Source: Cystobacter fuscus
GTDB taxonomy: Bacteria; Myxococcota; Myxococcia; Myxococcales; Myxococcaceae
Direction of reading: 5' to 3'
Assembly (NCBI RefSeq): GCF_002305875.1
Contig: NZ_CP022098.1
Location: 1,488,001-1,552,000, forward strand
Length of the DNA stretch: 64,000 nucleotides
The notes under the pieces are model-generated. The model was not told where the DNA came from. It searched no databases and saw only the letters and a program-made list of their open reading frames with translations. How positions within the stretch are numbered: the stretch's first letter is position 1; every line of letters starts with the position of its first letter. A program made the translations under genes and the position numbers. Positions 16,206 through 27,788 of the stretch are shown here, one piece after another.

Positions 16206-16209
16206 CAGC

Positions 16210-16511
16210 CCATGCCCCGGAGCCCTCCACGAAGAGGAGACTCCGGGGCGGGGCGAGGCCTCAGCTCCAGTCGGAGTGGATGAAGCCGGCGTCGGGCCGG
16301 TCGCGGCGCTGGTAGGTGTGGGCGCCGAAGGCGTCACGCTGGGCCTGGGTGAGGTTCTGCGGCAGCTCCGGGCTGCGGTAGCTGTCGAAGTAGGCCAGGC
16401 TCGCGCCGAGCACCGGCACGGGGATGCCCAGCCGCGTGGCCACCCCCACGGTGCGCCGCCACGCGGGCGCCATCTTCCCGAGCACCGGCGCCAGCCCGTC
16501 GGCCACCATCA
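16210..16511 (-). repeat. direct repeat, gnd copy (partner of 14426-14728)
   Basis: This is the intact-gene copy of a roughly 302-base direct repeat that covers the last codons of gnd plus its downstream hairpin. The two copies bracket a cassette of about 1.4 kb with three genes. On the left side of each copy (downstream of gnd) the homology ends sharply at CCATG, where the two sites continue into unrelated sequence: the tRNA remnant here, and the 148-aa lipoprotein upstream region at the other copy. The arrangement suggests duplication during insertion at the end of gnd. Confidence 0.85.
16215..16248 (-). terminator. stem-loop after gnd
   Basis: Arms CCCCGGAG and CTCCGGGG pair perfectly, with a second inner CTCC/GGAG pairing, starting 12 bases beyond the gnd stop. 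No T-run follows, so it may act as a transcript-end stabiliser or a weak terminator. The same hairpin is preserved in the duplicated copy at 14431-14464. Confidence 0.5.
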
Positions 16512-18386
16512 GGTTCTTCAGGTCCGGCGTCTTCTCGAAGGCCTCGCGCAGGGGCGTGAGCAGCCGCGCGCGGATGATGCAGCCGGCCCGCCAGATGCGC
16601 GCCATCTCCGAGAGCGACACGTTCCACTTGTACTCCTGGCTCGCCGCCTGGATGAGGCGCAGGCCCTGTGCGTACGTGGCCACCCGCGCCGCGTACAGCG
16701 CGTCATGCGCCCACGCCGCCAGGTTCGCCTTCTCCTCCGCGCTGAGCGCCTCGCCCTGGGGCGCGGCCAGCACGCGGCCCGCCGCCACGCGCTCGTCCTT
16801 CAGCGAGGACAGGTTGCGCGCGTCGAGCGCTCCGGCGATGGATGGCACCGACACGCCCAGGTCGAGCGCCACCTGCACCGTCCACTTGCCCGTGCCCTTC
16901 TGGCCCGCCTTGTCCAGCACCTGCTCCACCAGCGGCTTGCCCGTCTCCGCGTCCTTCTTGCGCAGCACCCGGATCGTCGTCTCCAGGAGGAAGGACTCGG
17001 CGATACCCTGGTTCCATTGCTCGAAGAGCCCCGCGAGCGCGTCCGCCGACATCCCGAGCCCGCGGCGCAGCAGGTCATACGTCTCCGCGAGCAGCTGCAT
17101 GTCCGCGTACTCGATGCCGTTGTGCACCATCTTCACGAAGTGGCCCGCGCCATCCGGGCCCACGTGGGTGACACACACGCCCTCCTCGCTCCGGGCGGCG
17201 ATGGCCTCGAGCACCGGGCGCACCAGCGCGTACGCCTCGGCGGGGCCACCCGGCATGAGCGAGGGGCCATGGCGCGCGCCCTCCTCGCCGCCGGACACGC
17301 CCACGCCGAGGAAGTGCAGCCCCTTCTGCTTCCACGCCGCCTCGCGCCGCCGGGTGTCCTGGAACCAGGAGTTGCCGCCGTCCAGGACGATGTCCCCCGG
17401 CGCGAGCAGCGGCGCCAGGCGCTCCATCACCGAGTCCACCGGCGCTCCGGCCGTCACCATCATCAGGATGCGGCGGGGCCGCTCCAGCGCGCCCACGAAG
17501 TCCTCCAGCGCGGCGTGGCCCTGGAGGCTCGGCGGCGCGCCCTTGTGGCGCAGGTCCTCGAAGCGCTTGGGCTCGATGTCCCAGACGGCGACGCGGAAGC
17601 CCCGGTCCGCCACGTTGAGCGCGAGGCTCTGTCCCATCACCCCCATGCCCACCACGCCGAACTGCGCGAGGGGCGGTGTCTTCGTGCTCATGTCCTTGGC
17701 TCCGGTGTTCGCCGAGGGCCCGGGCGTCTGTCCCGCCGCGGCCTCATCCATCATCCACTGCGTCTGCTTCACCCGCGCCGCCGGCAGGTCCTCGCCCGCG
17801 CGGAAGCGCTGCACGATGTCCTTCTTGCCCGCCCCACTCACCAGCCCCAGTACCTTCCGGGCGGACTGGAGCACGGGCAGCGTCAGCGTCATGCGCCACG
17901 GGGGCGGCTTGGGGCCCACCACCGCGAGCACCCGCCGCTCCTTCTCCTGGAGCGCGGCGTGGCCGGGGAAGAGCGAGGCCGTGTGGCCATCCTCGCCCAT
18001 GCCCAGCACCACCACGTCCAGCACCTCGGGCAGGAGCTTCTCGTAGTCGCGAGCCGCCTGCTCGCGGTCCTCGCGCTCGCCCTGCATCCGGAACACCTGA
18101 TGGGGCTGGATGCCCAGGGGCTCGAGCAGCGTCTGCTTCGCCAGCAGGTAGTTGCTGTCCGGGCTGTCCGGCGGCACGAAGCGCTCGTCCACGAAGTAGA
18201 AGTCCACCAGCGCCCAGGGCACGTCCTGCTTCGCCAGCTCCCGGTACACCTGTCCCGTCGTGCTTCCACCGGACAGGGCGAGGCTGGCGCGCTGGCCTCC
18301 CGCCACGGCCTCGAGCAGGGCGCGGGAGATCCACTCCGCGCCCCGCCGGCCCAGCTCGTCCTTCTGCACCACCACGGGCGTGGAAC

Positions 18387-18390
<4 letters not shown>
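16261..18390 (-). CDS. pgl-gnd: fused 6-phosphogluconolactonase / 6-phosphogluconate dehydrogenase
   Basis: One uninterrupted frame of 709 codons. Residues 1 to about 214 are a DevB-type lactonase ([29 protein letters not shown]). A short Ala/Gly/Pro linker follows. From residue 234 (M-S-T-K-T-P-P-L) there is a full-length decarboxylating 6-phosphogluconate dehydrogenase with [17 protein letters not shown] and [10 protein letters not shown]. The two catalyse consecutive steps, lactone to 6-phosphogluconate and then to ribulose 5-phosphate plus NADPH. The start overlaps the zwf stop (ATGA). An internal GGAG eight bases before the ATG at 17691 could also yield separate Gnd. These genes are usually separate, so a lost stop codon or a sequencing indel should be considered. 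Confidence 0.85.
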
Positions 18391-19931
<1,541 letters not shown>

Positions 19932-20164
19932 GTCGCCCTCCGGATTCCGGATGTAGGGGTGATAAAGCGAGGTGCTCGTGCGTCCGTGAGGCGGCCATAT
20001 ATCGGGGAGCGCGCTGACCGCCAGCCGCATGTGGATGTCCACTGGGGTTATGGGTTGCGGGCCAACCATTCGGGGCTCGCGCTCAGGGGCATCGAGCTGG
20101 ATTGAGACAGTTCCAGCCCGGGTAGATAGATTTCACGGGCTTTCCTTCCCCAGGAGGTCCTCCC

Positions 20165-21517
20165 ATGCCGTTGAAGTACCTGCTGCCCGAGGAGCAGATC
20201 CCCCGCCACTGGTACAACATCATCCCGGATCTCCCCTCGCCGCCGGCCCCCGTGCTGCACCCGGGCACGCTCCAGCCCGTCAAGCCGGACGATCTGTCGC
20301 CGCTGTTCCCCATGCCGCTCATCGAGCAGGAGATGAGCGCCCAGCGGGAGATTCCCATCCCCGAGGAGGTCCGCTCCGCGCTGGCCCTCTGGAGACCCTC
20401 GCCGCTGTTCCGTGCCGTGGCGCTGGAGCGCAAGCTCGGGACGCGCTCGCACATCTACTACAAGTACGAGGGCGTCTCCCCCGCGGGCAGCCACAAGCCC
20501 AACACCGCCGTGGCCCAGGCCTTCTACAACGCGAGGGCGGGAGTGCGGCGGCTGGCCACGGAGACCGGCGCGGGGCAGTGGGGCAGCTCGCTGGCCTTCG
20601 CGGGGCAGCTCTTCGGACTCGCCGTCACCGTGTACATGGTGAAGGTCAGCTACGAGCAGAAGCCCTATCGCCGCTCGCTCATGCGCACCTGGGGCGCCGA
20701 GGTGTTCGCCTCGCCCACGGACAAGACGAACGCGGGGCGCGTCATCCGCGGCCAGCATCCGGACAGCCAGGGCTCGTTGGGCATCGCCATCTCCGAGGCC
20801 GTGGAGGACGCGGCCTCTCACGAGGACACGAAGTACGCGCTCGGCTCGGTGCTCAACCACGTGTGTCTGCACCAGACGGTGGTGGGCCAGGAGGCCCAGG
20901 CGCAGATGAAGCTGGCCGGCGAGTACCCGGATGTCGTCATCGGCTGTCACGGCGGTGGCAGCAACTTCGCGGGCATCGCGTTTCCCTTCGCGCGCGACAA
21001 GATGCACGGCAAGCAGGTGCGGCTGGTGGCCGCCGAGCCCACGAGCTGTCCGACCCTCACGCGGGGTGTCTACGCCTACGACTTCGGCGACACCGTGAAG
21101 ATGACGCCGGTGATGAAGATGCACACGCTGGGGCACGATTTCATGCCGCCGGGCATCCACGCGGGCGGCCTGCGCTACCACGGCGCCAGTCCGCTGGTGT
21201 CCCAGTTGGTGGCCGCCGGGCTGGTGGAGGCCGTCGCCTACCCCCAGCGCGCCTGCTTCGAGGCCGCCATGCTCTTCGCCAGTGCCGAGGGCATCCTCCC
21301 CGCTCCGGAGAGCTCGCACGCGATCAAGGCGGCCATCGAGGAGGCCCGTCGCGCGGACGCCGAGGGTCACGAGCGGGTGATCCTCTTCAACCTCTCTGGC
21401 CACGGCCACTTCGATCTGGGGGCCTATGATCAATACCTCGCCGGCCAGCTCGAGGACTTCGCCTACCCAGGTGAGGCCATCCAGGAGTCGATGAAGAAGC
21501 TGCCGCACGTCGGGTAG
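20165..21517 (+). CDS. trpB: tryptophan synthase beta-like PLP enzyme, TrpB2 type
   Basis: 450 aa with CAGGAGG six bases before the ATG. It carries the long N-terminal extension typical of TrpB2 (W-Y-N-I-I-P-D-L, then R-P-S-P-L-F-R-A), the PLP lysine in S-H-K-P-N-T-A, the glycine-rich [10 protein letters not shown], and the phosphate loop [11 protein letters not shown]. TrpB2 makes tryptophan from indole and serine, often without a partner alpha subunit. No trpA or other trp gene lies nearby, which agrees with a stand-alone or salvage role. It is divergent from zwf. Confidence 0.93.
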   Translation: MPLKYLLPEEQIPRHWYNIIPDLPSPPAPVLHPGTLQPVKPDDLSPLFPMPLIEQEMSAQREIPIPEEVRSALALWRPSPLFRAVALERKLGTRSHIYYKYEGVSPAGSHKPNTAVAQAFYNARAGVRRLATETGAGQWGSSLAFAGQLFGLAVTVYMVKVSYEQKPYRRSLMRTWGAEVFASPTDKTNAGRVIRGQHPDSQGSLGIAISEAVEDAASHEDTKYALGSVLNHVCLHQTVVGQEAQAQMKLAGEYPDVVIGCHGGGSNFAGIAFPFARDKMHGKQVRLVAAEPTSCPTLTRGVYAYDFGDTVKMTPVMKMHTLGHDFMPPGIHAGGLRYHGASPLVSQLVAAGLVEAVAYPQRACFEAAMLFASAEGILPAPESSHAIKAAIEEARRADAEGHERVILFNLSGHGHFDLGAYDQYLAGQLEDFAYPGEAIQESMKKLPHVG

Positions 21518-21528
21518 GCTCGGAGGAG

Positions 21529-22143
21529 ATGAGCCCGCCCATGCAGCTTCGTCCCTACCGCCCGAGCGATCGCGATGCCGTGTATGACATCTGTGTGCGC
21601 ACGGGCGCGTCCGGCCAGGACGCCCGGGGCCACTACCGGAGCGACGACCTGCTCCCCGACGTCTACGCCGGCCCCTACCTGGAACTCGAGCCGCGCCTCG
21701 CGTTCGTGCTCGACGAGGGCGGACGCGCGGTCGGGTACGTGCTCGGCACCGCCGACACGCCGTCCTTCGTGAAGGCCTGGCGCGCCCGGTGGCTGCCCCT
21801 CGTGGCCGGCCGCCATCCCCCTCCGGTCGAGCCGGCACTCACCGCGGATGATCGGCTCATCTCCACGCTGCACCACCCCGAGCGGATGCTCCTGTCCGAG
21901 CTGGCCCTCCACCCGGCGCACCTGCACGTCGATCTGCTTCCGCATGCGCAGGGGGCCGGGCACGGCCGGCGCCTCGTGGAGACCTTCCTCGCCGCCGCGG
22001 CGGCCGCGGGCGCCCCCTCCCTGCACCTGGGCACGGGCAGCGACAACACCCGGGCGGTGCGTTTCTACGAGCGGCTGGGCTTCCAGCGGCTCACCGTGAA
22101 GGGGGCAGAGGGCACCACGTTCTTCTGGCGCTCCACCCGGTGA
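21529..22143 (+). CDS. GNAT-family N-acetyltransferase
   Basis: 204 aa, starting 11 bases after trpB with GGAGGAG as ribosome site, so probably co-transcribed. The start (L-R-P-Y-R-P-S-D-R-D-A-V-Y-D-I-C) and the acetyl-CoA region (L-P-H-A-Q-G-A-G-H-G-R-R-L-V) followed by N-T-R-A-V-R-F-Y-E-R-L-G-F are GNAT hallmarks. The middle part (L-A-L-H-P-A-H-L-H-V-D) is like the acetyltransferase-like domain attached to human O-GlcNAcase. The substrate is unknown. Confidence 0.85.
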   Translation: MSPPMQLRPYRPSDRDAVYDICVRTGASGQDARGHYRSDDLLPDVYAGPYLELEPRLAFVLDEGGRAVGYVLGTADTPSFVKAWRARWLPLVAGRHPPPVEPALTADDRLISTLHHPERMLLSELALHPAHLHVDLLPHAQGAGHGRRLVETFLAAAAAAGAPSLHLGTGSDNTRAVRFYERLGFQRLTVKGAEGTTFFWRSTR

Positions 22144-22164
22144 CGCGCGCTCGCGCCGGGTCGC

Positions 22165-23775
22165 TCAGAGCCCGAGCGAATCCAGCACGTCGCAGCGCTG
22201 GGCGTTCAGGTTCGAGCCGTGCCCGAGCTGCGTGTTGATCTCGAGGTACTTCTCCTCCTCCCGCGTATACGAGGGCCACTCCACCGTGCCCTCGGCGTTC
22301 GGGTTTCCCCCGGTGGCGAAGCGGGTCCAGTAGCCGATGAGCTTCGTGGACAGCTCCCGCTCGGAATCGGAGTCCAGGGCGAAGCGGCCCCGGCTCAGGC
22401 CGAAGACGAAGGGCAGCTCGGCGGAGTGGTACGCGCCCAGCTTCAGCAACCCGCCGAAGATGCTGCCGAAGGCCTTCCTGGGCTCGTAGGTGAAGAAATA
22501 GGCATGCACGGGCTGTCCCTGCTCCACCAGCGTGCGCGCGAGTCGGCGGGTGGGACACACGAACATCGCGTCCCCCAGCAGCCGGCTGAAGGCCGCCTTG
22601 GGCGAGGCGAAGTCCTTCGCCGGATAGGCGCGCAGCAGGGGCTCGGCGTTGCCCGGCGCGCGCACGTTCACCGCGGCCTCGTACTGCTCGGGCGTGTCGA
22701 TCTTCGCCTGGAGGGTGAAGATCGTGCCCTCGTCCCGGTTGGCGCCGAGCAGCAGGGGCACCCGCGCGTACCTGCCCTCCGCGAGGAGCTGGCGCGGCGC
22801 CGCGGGAATGACGTTCCCATCCACCACCGGCCCGAAGCCCACCCGGGGCTTGATCAGGTCGAGCGCGGCCCCACTCGCGGCGAGCAGTTGCTCGGGCGTC
22901 CGGGTGCGCAGGCACGCGGCGATGTCTCCCTCCGTGCAGCCCACCTCGTGGGCGAAGCGCACCCCGCGCTCCTCGGCGCTGTCCTCCTGCTCGGGCGTGC
23001 CCGGATCCCTCAGCGGCGTGGTGCCCAGGTAGCAGGTGCCGCTCTCGGCGATGACGCGGTGGAAGAGGCCCTGCGCCGCGGGCGAGAGCATCTGTAGGCA
23101 CGCGGAGATGGCACCCGCGGACTCGCCGAAGAGCGTGACGTTGGTGGGATCTCCCCCGAAGGCGGAGACGTGGTCACGCACCCACTCGAGCGCGAGCCGC
23201 TGGTCCATGAGGCCATAGTTGCCCGAGGACTCCGCGGGTGCTCCGGCGCCGAGCGCGGGGTGGGCGAGGAAGCCCAGCGCGCCCAGCCGGTAGTTCATGC
23301 TCACCACCACCACACCCGCGTGGGCCAGTGCCGAGCCGTCGTACAGCTCGTCCCGGGACGAGCCGAGGGTGAAGGCGCCACCGTGGATGTAGACCATCAC
23401 CGGCGCGGGCTTCTGGGGCCTGAGCGCGGATGTCCAGACGTTGAGGGTGAGGCAGTCCTCGCTGGTGCCCTCGACGGGCTTGCCGTTGCGCAGGTCCGCC
23501 TGGGGGCAGGGAAGGCCGAAGTGCGAGGCATCGCGCGGGGTGCTCCACGCAGTGGCGGGCTCGGGGGCGCGCCAGCGGCGCTCGCCGGTGGGGGGCTGGG
23601 CGAAGGGGATGCCGAGGAAGGCGGCGCTGCCATCCGCATAGGCCAGGCCCTGGACGGGTCCCCGGCCGGTCTCGACCACGGGCGCGGGCCCCTCGGCCAG
23701 CGCGGGCCCCGTGTGGGCACAGTGGGTGAGCAACAACAGGCAACTGGAGAGGAGGATCCGGAAGGACGAGCGCAT
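22165..23775 (-). CDS. type-B carboxylesterase, predicted lipoprotein
   Basis: 536 aa from M-R-S-S-F-R, which opens a signal sequence ending L-L-L-T-H-C, a plausible lipobox. The catalytic Ser is in F-G-E-S-A-G-A. An oxyanion H-G-G-A-F-T-L-G lies upstream, and the His is likely in A-Y-H-S-A-E-L-P-F. The family (pNB esterase/cholinesterase fold) hydrolyses carboxylic esters of small or lipid-like molecules in the periplasm or at the outer membrane. A longer frame reaching 23883 exists but lacks a signal start. It is convergent with the GNAT gene and divergent from the coiled-coil gene. Confidence 0.9.
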   Translation of the reverse strand: MRSSFRILLSSCLLLLTHCAHTGPALAEGPAPVVETGRGPVQGLAYADGSAAFLGIPFAQPPTGERRWRAPEPATAWSTPRDASHFGLPCPQADLRNGKPVEGTSEDCLTLNVWTSALRPQKPAPVMVYIHGGAFTLGSSRDELYDGSALAHAGVVVVSMNYRLGALGFLAHPALGAGAPAESSGNYGLMDQRLALEWVRDHVSAFGGDPTNVTLFGESAGAISACLQMLSPAAQGLFHRVIAESGTCYLGTTPLRDPGTPEQEDSAEERGVRFAHEVGCTEGDIAACLRTRTPEQLLAASGAALDLIKPRVGFGPVVDGNVIPAAPRQLLAEGRYARVPLLLGANRDEGTIFTLQAKIDTPEQYEAAVNVRAPGNAEPLLRAYPAKDFASPKAAFSRLLGDAMFVCPTRRLARTLVEQGQPVHAYFFTYEPRKAFGSIFGGLLKLGAYHSAELPFVFGLSRGRFALDSDSERELSTKLIGYWTRFATGGNPNAEGTVEWPSYTREEEKYLEINTQLGHGSNLNAQRCDVLDSLGL

Positions 23776-23909
23776 GGGGAGATCTGGAGCACATTCGCCC
23801 GTCTCCGCCCACGGCCATGTTTCATGTGTCGTCCACTCCCACCCCTCGTCGCGGGATGCATCCGGGAAGGGCATCGAATACAAGGAGCGTTGACCCGTCT
23901 GGGAGACAT

Positions 23910-24680
23910 ATGAACCGGTTCCTTGGCCCCGCGTCCCTTGCCGTGTCCCTGCTGGCCCTCACCGTGGCCGTCTGGAGCCCTCGAGGAGGGGACGAGGCGC
24001 CCGTTGCCCCGCCTCCTGCTTCCCCGCCCTCCGCGTCCGCTCCTCAAGCGGTGAAGGATCTGGAACTCCGGGTGAAGATGCTGGAGGAGAACGCGCTGAG
24101 CCTGTCGCGGCGGTTGATGCTGCTGGAGCAGCGGCCGGCGGTCGCGGGGGCGGATGGGGGCGCCGCCGCTCCGGCGGGGCTGGCCTCGGAGGTGGAGCAG
24201 CTCCGCTCGGAAGTGCGCTCCATGGTGGCGGGCGAGGCGCTGCAGTCCGAGGGGGGACGCGAGTACCTCAAGGGCGTGATGCGCTCGGTGCAGGACGAGA
24301 TGCGCACCGAGCAGCGGCAGCAGCGGCAGGAGCGGATGATTCAGGGCATGGCGCAGGCGCAGGCGCAGCAGGCCGAGCGCGTGCGCCGCTTCGCCACCGA
24401 GGCGCGGTTGAGCTCCAGCCAGGAGCGCGATGTCCTGCGCCACCTGGAGAACGAGTCCACCCGGCGCCAGGAGCTCTTCCAGGCGATGCAGAGCGGATCG
24501 GAGCCGCAGAACACGCGTCAGGAGCTGCGGCAGTTGCGCGAGCAGACGGACACGCAGATCAAGGCCCTGCTCGATGAGTCCCAGCAGGCCCAGTACGACC
24601 AGATGCGCCGCGAGGATCGGCGGGGGGGCGGACGTGACCGTGGGGACGGGCAGGGGCAGGCGCCAGGCAACAGGCGCTGA
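23910..24680 (+). CDS. membrane-anchored coiled-coil protein of unknown function
   Basis: 256 aa with GGGAG four bases before the ATG. An uncleaved or signal-like hydrophobic helix (residues 5-23) is followed by a Pro/Ala-rich linker. Two coiled-coil stretches then appear (about 47-75 and 95-215), rich in Gln, Arg and Glu, with a run of Q-A-Q-A-Q-Q. The tail is basic and Gly-rich (G-G-G-R-D-R-G-D-G). It probably faces the periplasm. No enzymatic motif is present. Confidence 0.75.
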   Translation: MNRFLGPASLAVSLLALTVAVWSPRGGDEAPVAPPPASPPSASAPQAVKDLELRVKMLEENALSLSRRLMLLEQRPAVAGADGGAAAPAGLASEVEQLRSEVRSMVAGEALQSEGGREYLKGVMRSVQDEMRTEQRQQRQERMIQGMAQAQAQQAERVRRFATEARLSSSQERDVLRHLENESTRRQELFQAMQSGSEPQNTRQELRQLREQTDTQIKALLDESQQAQYDQMRREDRRGGGRDRGDGQGQAPGNRR

Positions 24681-24692
24681 GGCGACCCGGGC

Positions 24693-25724
24693 TCACGGGG
24701 GACCCGGCGGCGGCTCCTCGTCGGGAGGGAGTTGAAGGGCCTCGACGCGCGAGAAGGCATCGAGGATGGCGCGGACGATGGCGCCGCGGCTGGTGACGAA
24801 GGCGCTCAGGTGTCCCCCGGACAGGTAGCGCAGCTCGGCTCCCCGCCAGTGTTGGAGCAGGCGCAGGGTGGAGGCGGCGGGGACGAAGCCATCCTGGCGC
24901 GCGGCCATGAAGATGGCCCGCTTGGGGTGGGGCAGGGGCGGCAGCGCGGTGGTGGCCGCGGCGGAGAGCAGCTCGTGGAGCCGTTGGCGCGCGGCCTCGA
25001 TGCTTCCCAGGGGCCGGCCCAGGGTCTCCCAGTCGGGGAGGGCGGACATCACGCCCTCGGTGAAGACGGGGGCCGCGGCGTGGGCGGCGGCCAGGGGGAT
25101 GACGGCCACGGGCAGGGGGAACAGGGCGGCGGCGTAGGCGGCGATGCTGCCCCCCATGCTGTAGCCGCAGATGCCCACCTTGGGGTGTCCCCGCGCGAGC
25201 AGCCACCCGAGCAGCGCCGTCGCCTCCACCGCCGTGGCGCGGAACATGAGCAGCAGGTCCGCCACGGTGCGCACCGCGGGGCCCTTCTGGGAGGGGGGAC
25301 GGCGCGAGCCGTAGTAGGGATTCTCCAGCAGCAGCGCGCCCACGCCCGAGCGGGCCAGCTTCCCGGCGATGAAGCGGCGCAGGCCGAAGCCCTCGTCTCC
25401 CGAGGACGCGAGGAAGACACACACCGGAGGCAGCGGGCCGGCCTCGTGGGGGAGCAGCAACTGGAAGCGTGCCTCCTGGCAGGCGGCGGGCAGCGAGCCC
25501 ACGGCCGCGGGGCTCGGAAAGCGTCCCTCCTGGACGAGCAGGTGCCCCTCGTGCCGCGGCGGGCTCATCCGCACGTCGGACAACTCCGGGAAGGCGAAGC
25601 CCTGGGGTCCCCGGGTGAGCTTCTCCAGGAGGGCGGACGAGCCCCATCCGTCCTCGAAGAAGCGCGGCTGGCGCGCCACCACCCATCTCGCGCCGAGCGC
25701 GTCCAGCCAGTGCATGCCGTTCAT
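24693..25724 (-). CDS. alpha/beta hydrolase, ABHD18-like
   Basis: 343 aa. I use the ATG at 25724, which has a GAGGATGG site, rather than the frame start at 25766. The order is L-A-S-S-G-D-E-G-F, the characteristic E-N-P-Y-Y-G-S-R-R-P loop, the nucleophile G-Y-S-M-G-G, an Asp in A-R-Q-D-G-F-V-P, and the His in S-G-G-H-L-S-A-F. E-N-P-Y-Y-G-x-R is a mark of the DUF2048/ABHD18 group. The substrate is not established. It is convergent with the coiled-coil gene. Confidence 0.8.
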   Translation of the reverse strand: MNGMHWLDALGARWVVARQPRFFEDGWGSSALLEKLTRGPQGFAFPELSDVRMSPPRHEGHLLVQEGRFPSPAAVGSLPAACQEARFQLLLPHEAGPLPPVCVFLASSGDEGFGLRRFIAGKLARSGVGALLLENPYYGSRRPPSQKGPAVRTVADLLLMFRATAVEATALLGWLLARGHPKVGICGYSMGGSIAAYAAALFPLPVAVIPLAAAHAAAPVFTEGVMSALPDWETLGRPLGSIEAARQRLHELLSAAATTALPPLPHPKRAIFMAARQDGFVPAASTLRLLQHWRGAELRYLSGGHLSAFVTSRGAIVRAILDAFSRVEALQLPPDEEPPPGPP

Positions 25725-25793
25725 CCATCCATCCTCGCCGCGTCCGGACGGCCTGCCAACCGGCAAGCCTCCGGATGCGGGCGGGGAGCGCCG

Positions 25794-27722
25794 TCACGGC
25801 TGATCGTGAACGAACTGGTGCGCGGGCTCGGGCTGGTCCGCCACGGACTCCGCGGTGTCGGCGGGAGACACCGGCCCCTGCTTGAGGAACGTGGGCTGCC
25901 GGTAGGGGCTGTCCACCGGGCCCGGAGGCGTGTCCGACGCCGGCGTCGCGGTGCTCAGGGTGGCCTTCGCATTGGCGCTCACCGTCTTGGTCAGCGTGAG
26001 GCTGTCGCGCACGGTGTTGCTGGAGGTGATGAACTTCGCCGTCAGCGTGCCGCCGTCCACCGTCACGTCGAGGAAGCCCACGTTGGTGTCGTCGCGGAAG
26101 GCGGACCAGCTCGGCTGCGAGGTCTCGAAGGGACGCATGGTGGCGCCGCCGCTGCCCACCACGAGGTAGGGAATGCCCTTCGTGCCCGAGGCCGCCACCG
26201 CGTCGCCCTTCATCGGCTTGGAGCGCTCGTAGTTGTGATCATGCCCGGTGAGCACCAGGTCCACCCCGTACTGCTCGAAGGTGGCGGCGAACGCCTTGCG
26301 CATGGACGTGCTCGAGCCGTGCTCGCCGCTGGACCAGAGCGGGTGGTGGAAGAAGACGATCTTCCAGGGCCGCGTGGTGGCGGCGAGATCCTTGGCCACC
26401 CAGTCCTGTTGAATCGCCTTGGTGCACTCGGTGGTGGGGTAGCTCAGGCAGTTGGAGTCGAGCGAGACGAAGTGCACCGGACCCCAGTCGAACGAGTAGT
26501 AGCGCTCGGTGCGCGCGGAGTTGTTGGCCGGCAGGTAGAAGTTGTCCAGGTAGGGCTGGGCGTTGTTGGTGAGGTACTCGTGGTTGCCCGGCGTGGGGAA
26601 CAGGGGCGTCTGCCGCAGCAGGGTCGCCATGGGGGTGAACATGTTGCTCTGGAACTCCGCGTCCGTGCCGGAGGAGTACGCGTTGTCGCCGAGCGTGAGG
26701 AGGAACTCGCCCGCGCGCGAGGGGGTGAGCACCTGGAGCACCTTGCGCTGCAGCGAGCCGCCCGTGCCGAAGTCCCCCATGGCGGTGAAGTGCACGCGCG
26801 GGATGTCCGGACCCGTGGCGGTCTGGAAGGTGCGCGCGCCCGTGACCGAGCCACACGCCTCGACCACGTAGCTGTACGTGCGGCCCGGGGACAGTCCGTC
26901 CAGCTTCACCGCGTGGCGGTAGCCCGTGACCGTGGCCGAGGCCGAGCGCGACAGGTACGCGCCCTCGCCGAAGCGCACGAAGGGCGTGCAGGAGGTGCTG
27001 GTGCGGAAGGCCACGAGCGCGCTGGTGGTGCCCACGCTCTGCAGGTACGGCTGGCGGGGCAGTACCGGGCCCGAGTCCGTGGTGGGCGCGGGCGTGGGCG
27101 TCGTCCCCCCTCCGGCGCATGCGCGCGCCTCGGCGATGGAGGCCCAGTCATTGACGGTATTGCCGTTGACGGTGACGCGCACGTAGCGCGCCTGGCGCGC
27201 GCTGGGGAAGGCGTACGTCTGGGCCTCGGCCGTCAGGGCGCTGTCCCCGGCGTACGCCTGGGTGAAGGTGGTGCCATCCGTGGAGGTGGCGAGCGTGAAG
27301 TGGTTCTGGCGCGTGTCTCCCTGGTGCCAGGCAATGGCGGCGCCCGAGAGCGATTGCGCGCTGCCCAGGTCGAGCGTGAGCCAGGCCCCCTTGCCCGGCC
27401 CGCTCCAACGCGTGCCCAGGTTGTCGTCCTGGGTATTGGCGGCCACGCTGCCCGCGCCGTCATCACCACTCGCGGACGTGCTCTGGGTGGTCATCGCCTG
27501 GCAATTGCTCGCGGAGAAACCCGGCGCGGGGGGGCCGCCGGTGGTCGTTCCAGGCGGAAGGGATTCGCTCTTCTCGGAACCCACGTCCTCGCGAGGCGCC
27601 GCGGGGGCGGGCTCCGTGACGGACGGCTCCTTCACCGGGGAGGGGGACGACTGCTCACAGGCCGTGACCAGCAGCACGCCCAGCAGACAAGCGGACGAAA
27701 TCAACGGATTGGCTTTGTGCAT
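25794..27722 (-). CDS. lipoprotein metallophosphoesterase with F5/8C domain (purple acid phosphatase-like)
   Basis: 642 aa. The lipoprotein signal ends L-L-V-T-A-C. A Pro/Ser-rich linker leads to an F5/8 type C (discoidin-like) carbohydrate-binding domain at about residues 70-205, a fibronectin-like PAP N-terminal domain at about 215-300, and a calcineurin-like phosphoesterase at about 310-540. Metal ligands are in G-D-F-G-T-G, L-G-D-N-A-Y, G-N-H-E, F-H-H-P-L-W and G-H-D-H-N-Y-E-R. It probably removes phosphate from extracellular substrates while bound to glycans. Full motif conservation indicates an active enzyme. Confidence 0.93.
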   Translation of the reverse strand: MHKANPLISSACLLGVLLVTACEQSSPSPVKEPSVTEPAPAAPREDVGSEKSESLPPGTTTGGPPAPGFSASNCQAMTTQSTSASGDDGAGSVAANTQDDNLGTRWSGPGKGAWLTLDLGSAQSLSGAAIAWHQGDTRQNHFTLATSTDGTTFTQAYAGDSALTAEAQTYAFPSARQARYVRVTVNGNTVNDWASIAEARACAGGGTTPTPAPTTDSGPVLPRQPYLQSVGTTSALVAFRTSTSCTPFVRFGEGAYLSRSASATVTGYRHAVKLDGLSPGRTYSYVVEACGSVTGARTFQTATGPDIPRVHFTAMGDFGTGGSLQRKVLQVLTPSRAGEFLLTLGDNAYSSGTDAEFQSNMFTPMATLLRQTPLFPTPGNHEYLTNNAQPYLDNFYLPANNSARTERYYSFDWGPVHFVSLDSNCLSYPTTECTKAIQQDWVAKDLAATTRPWKIVFFHHPLWSSGEHGSSTSMRKAFAATFEQYGVDLVLTGHDHNYERSKPMKGDAVAASGTKGIPYLVVGSGGATMRPFETSQPSWSAFRDDTNVGFLDVTVDGGTLTAKFITSSNTVRDSLTLTKTVSANAKATLSTATPASDTPPGPVDSPYRQPTFLKQGPVSPADTAESVADQPEPAHQFVHDQP

Positions 27723-27788
27723 CGTGGGTGCCCAAAGCGATGACGCACCCGCGTCATTCCAATCCCTGTCGAGGATTCTGAAGCCTGT

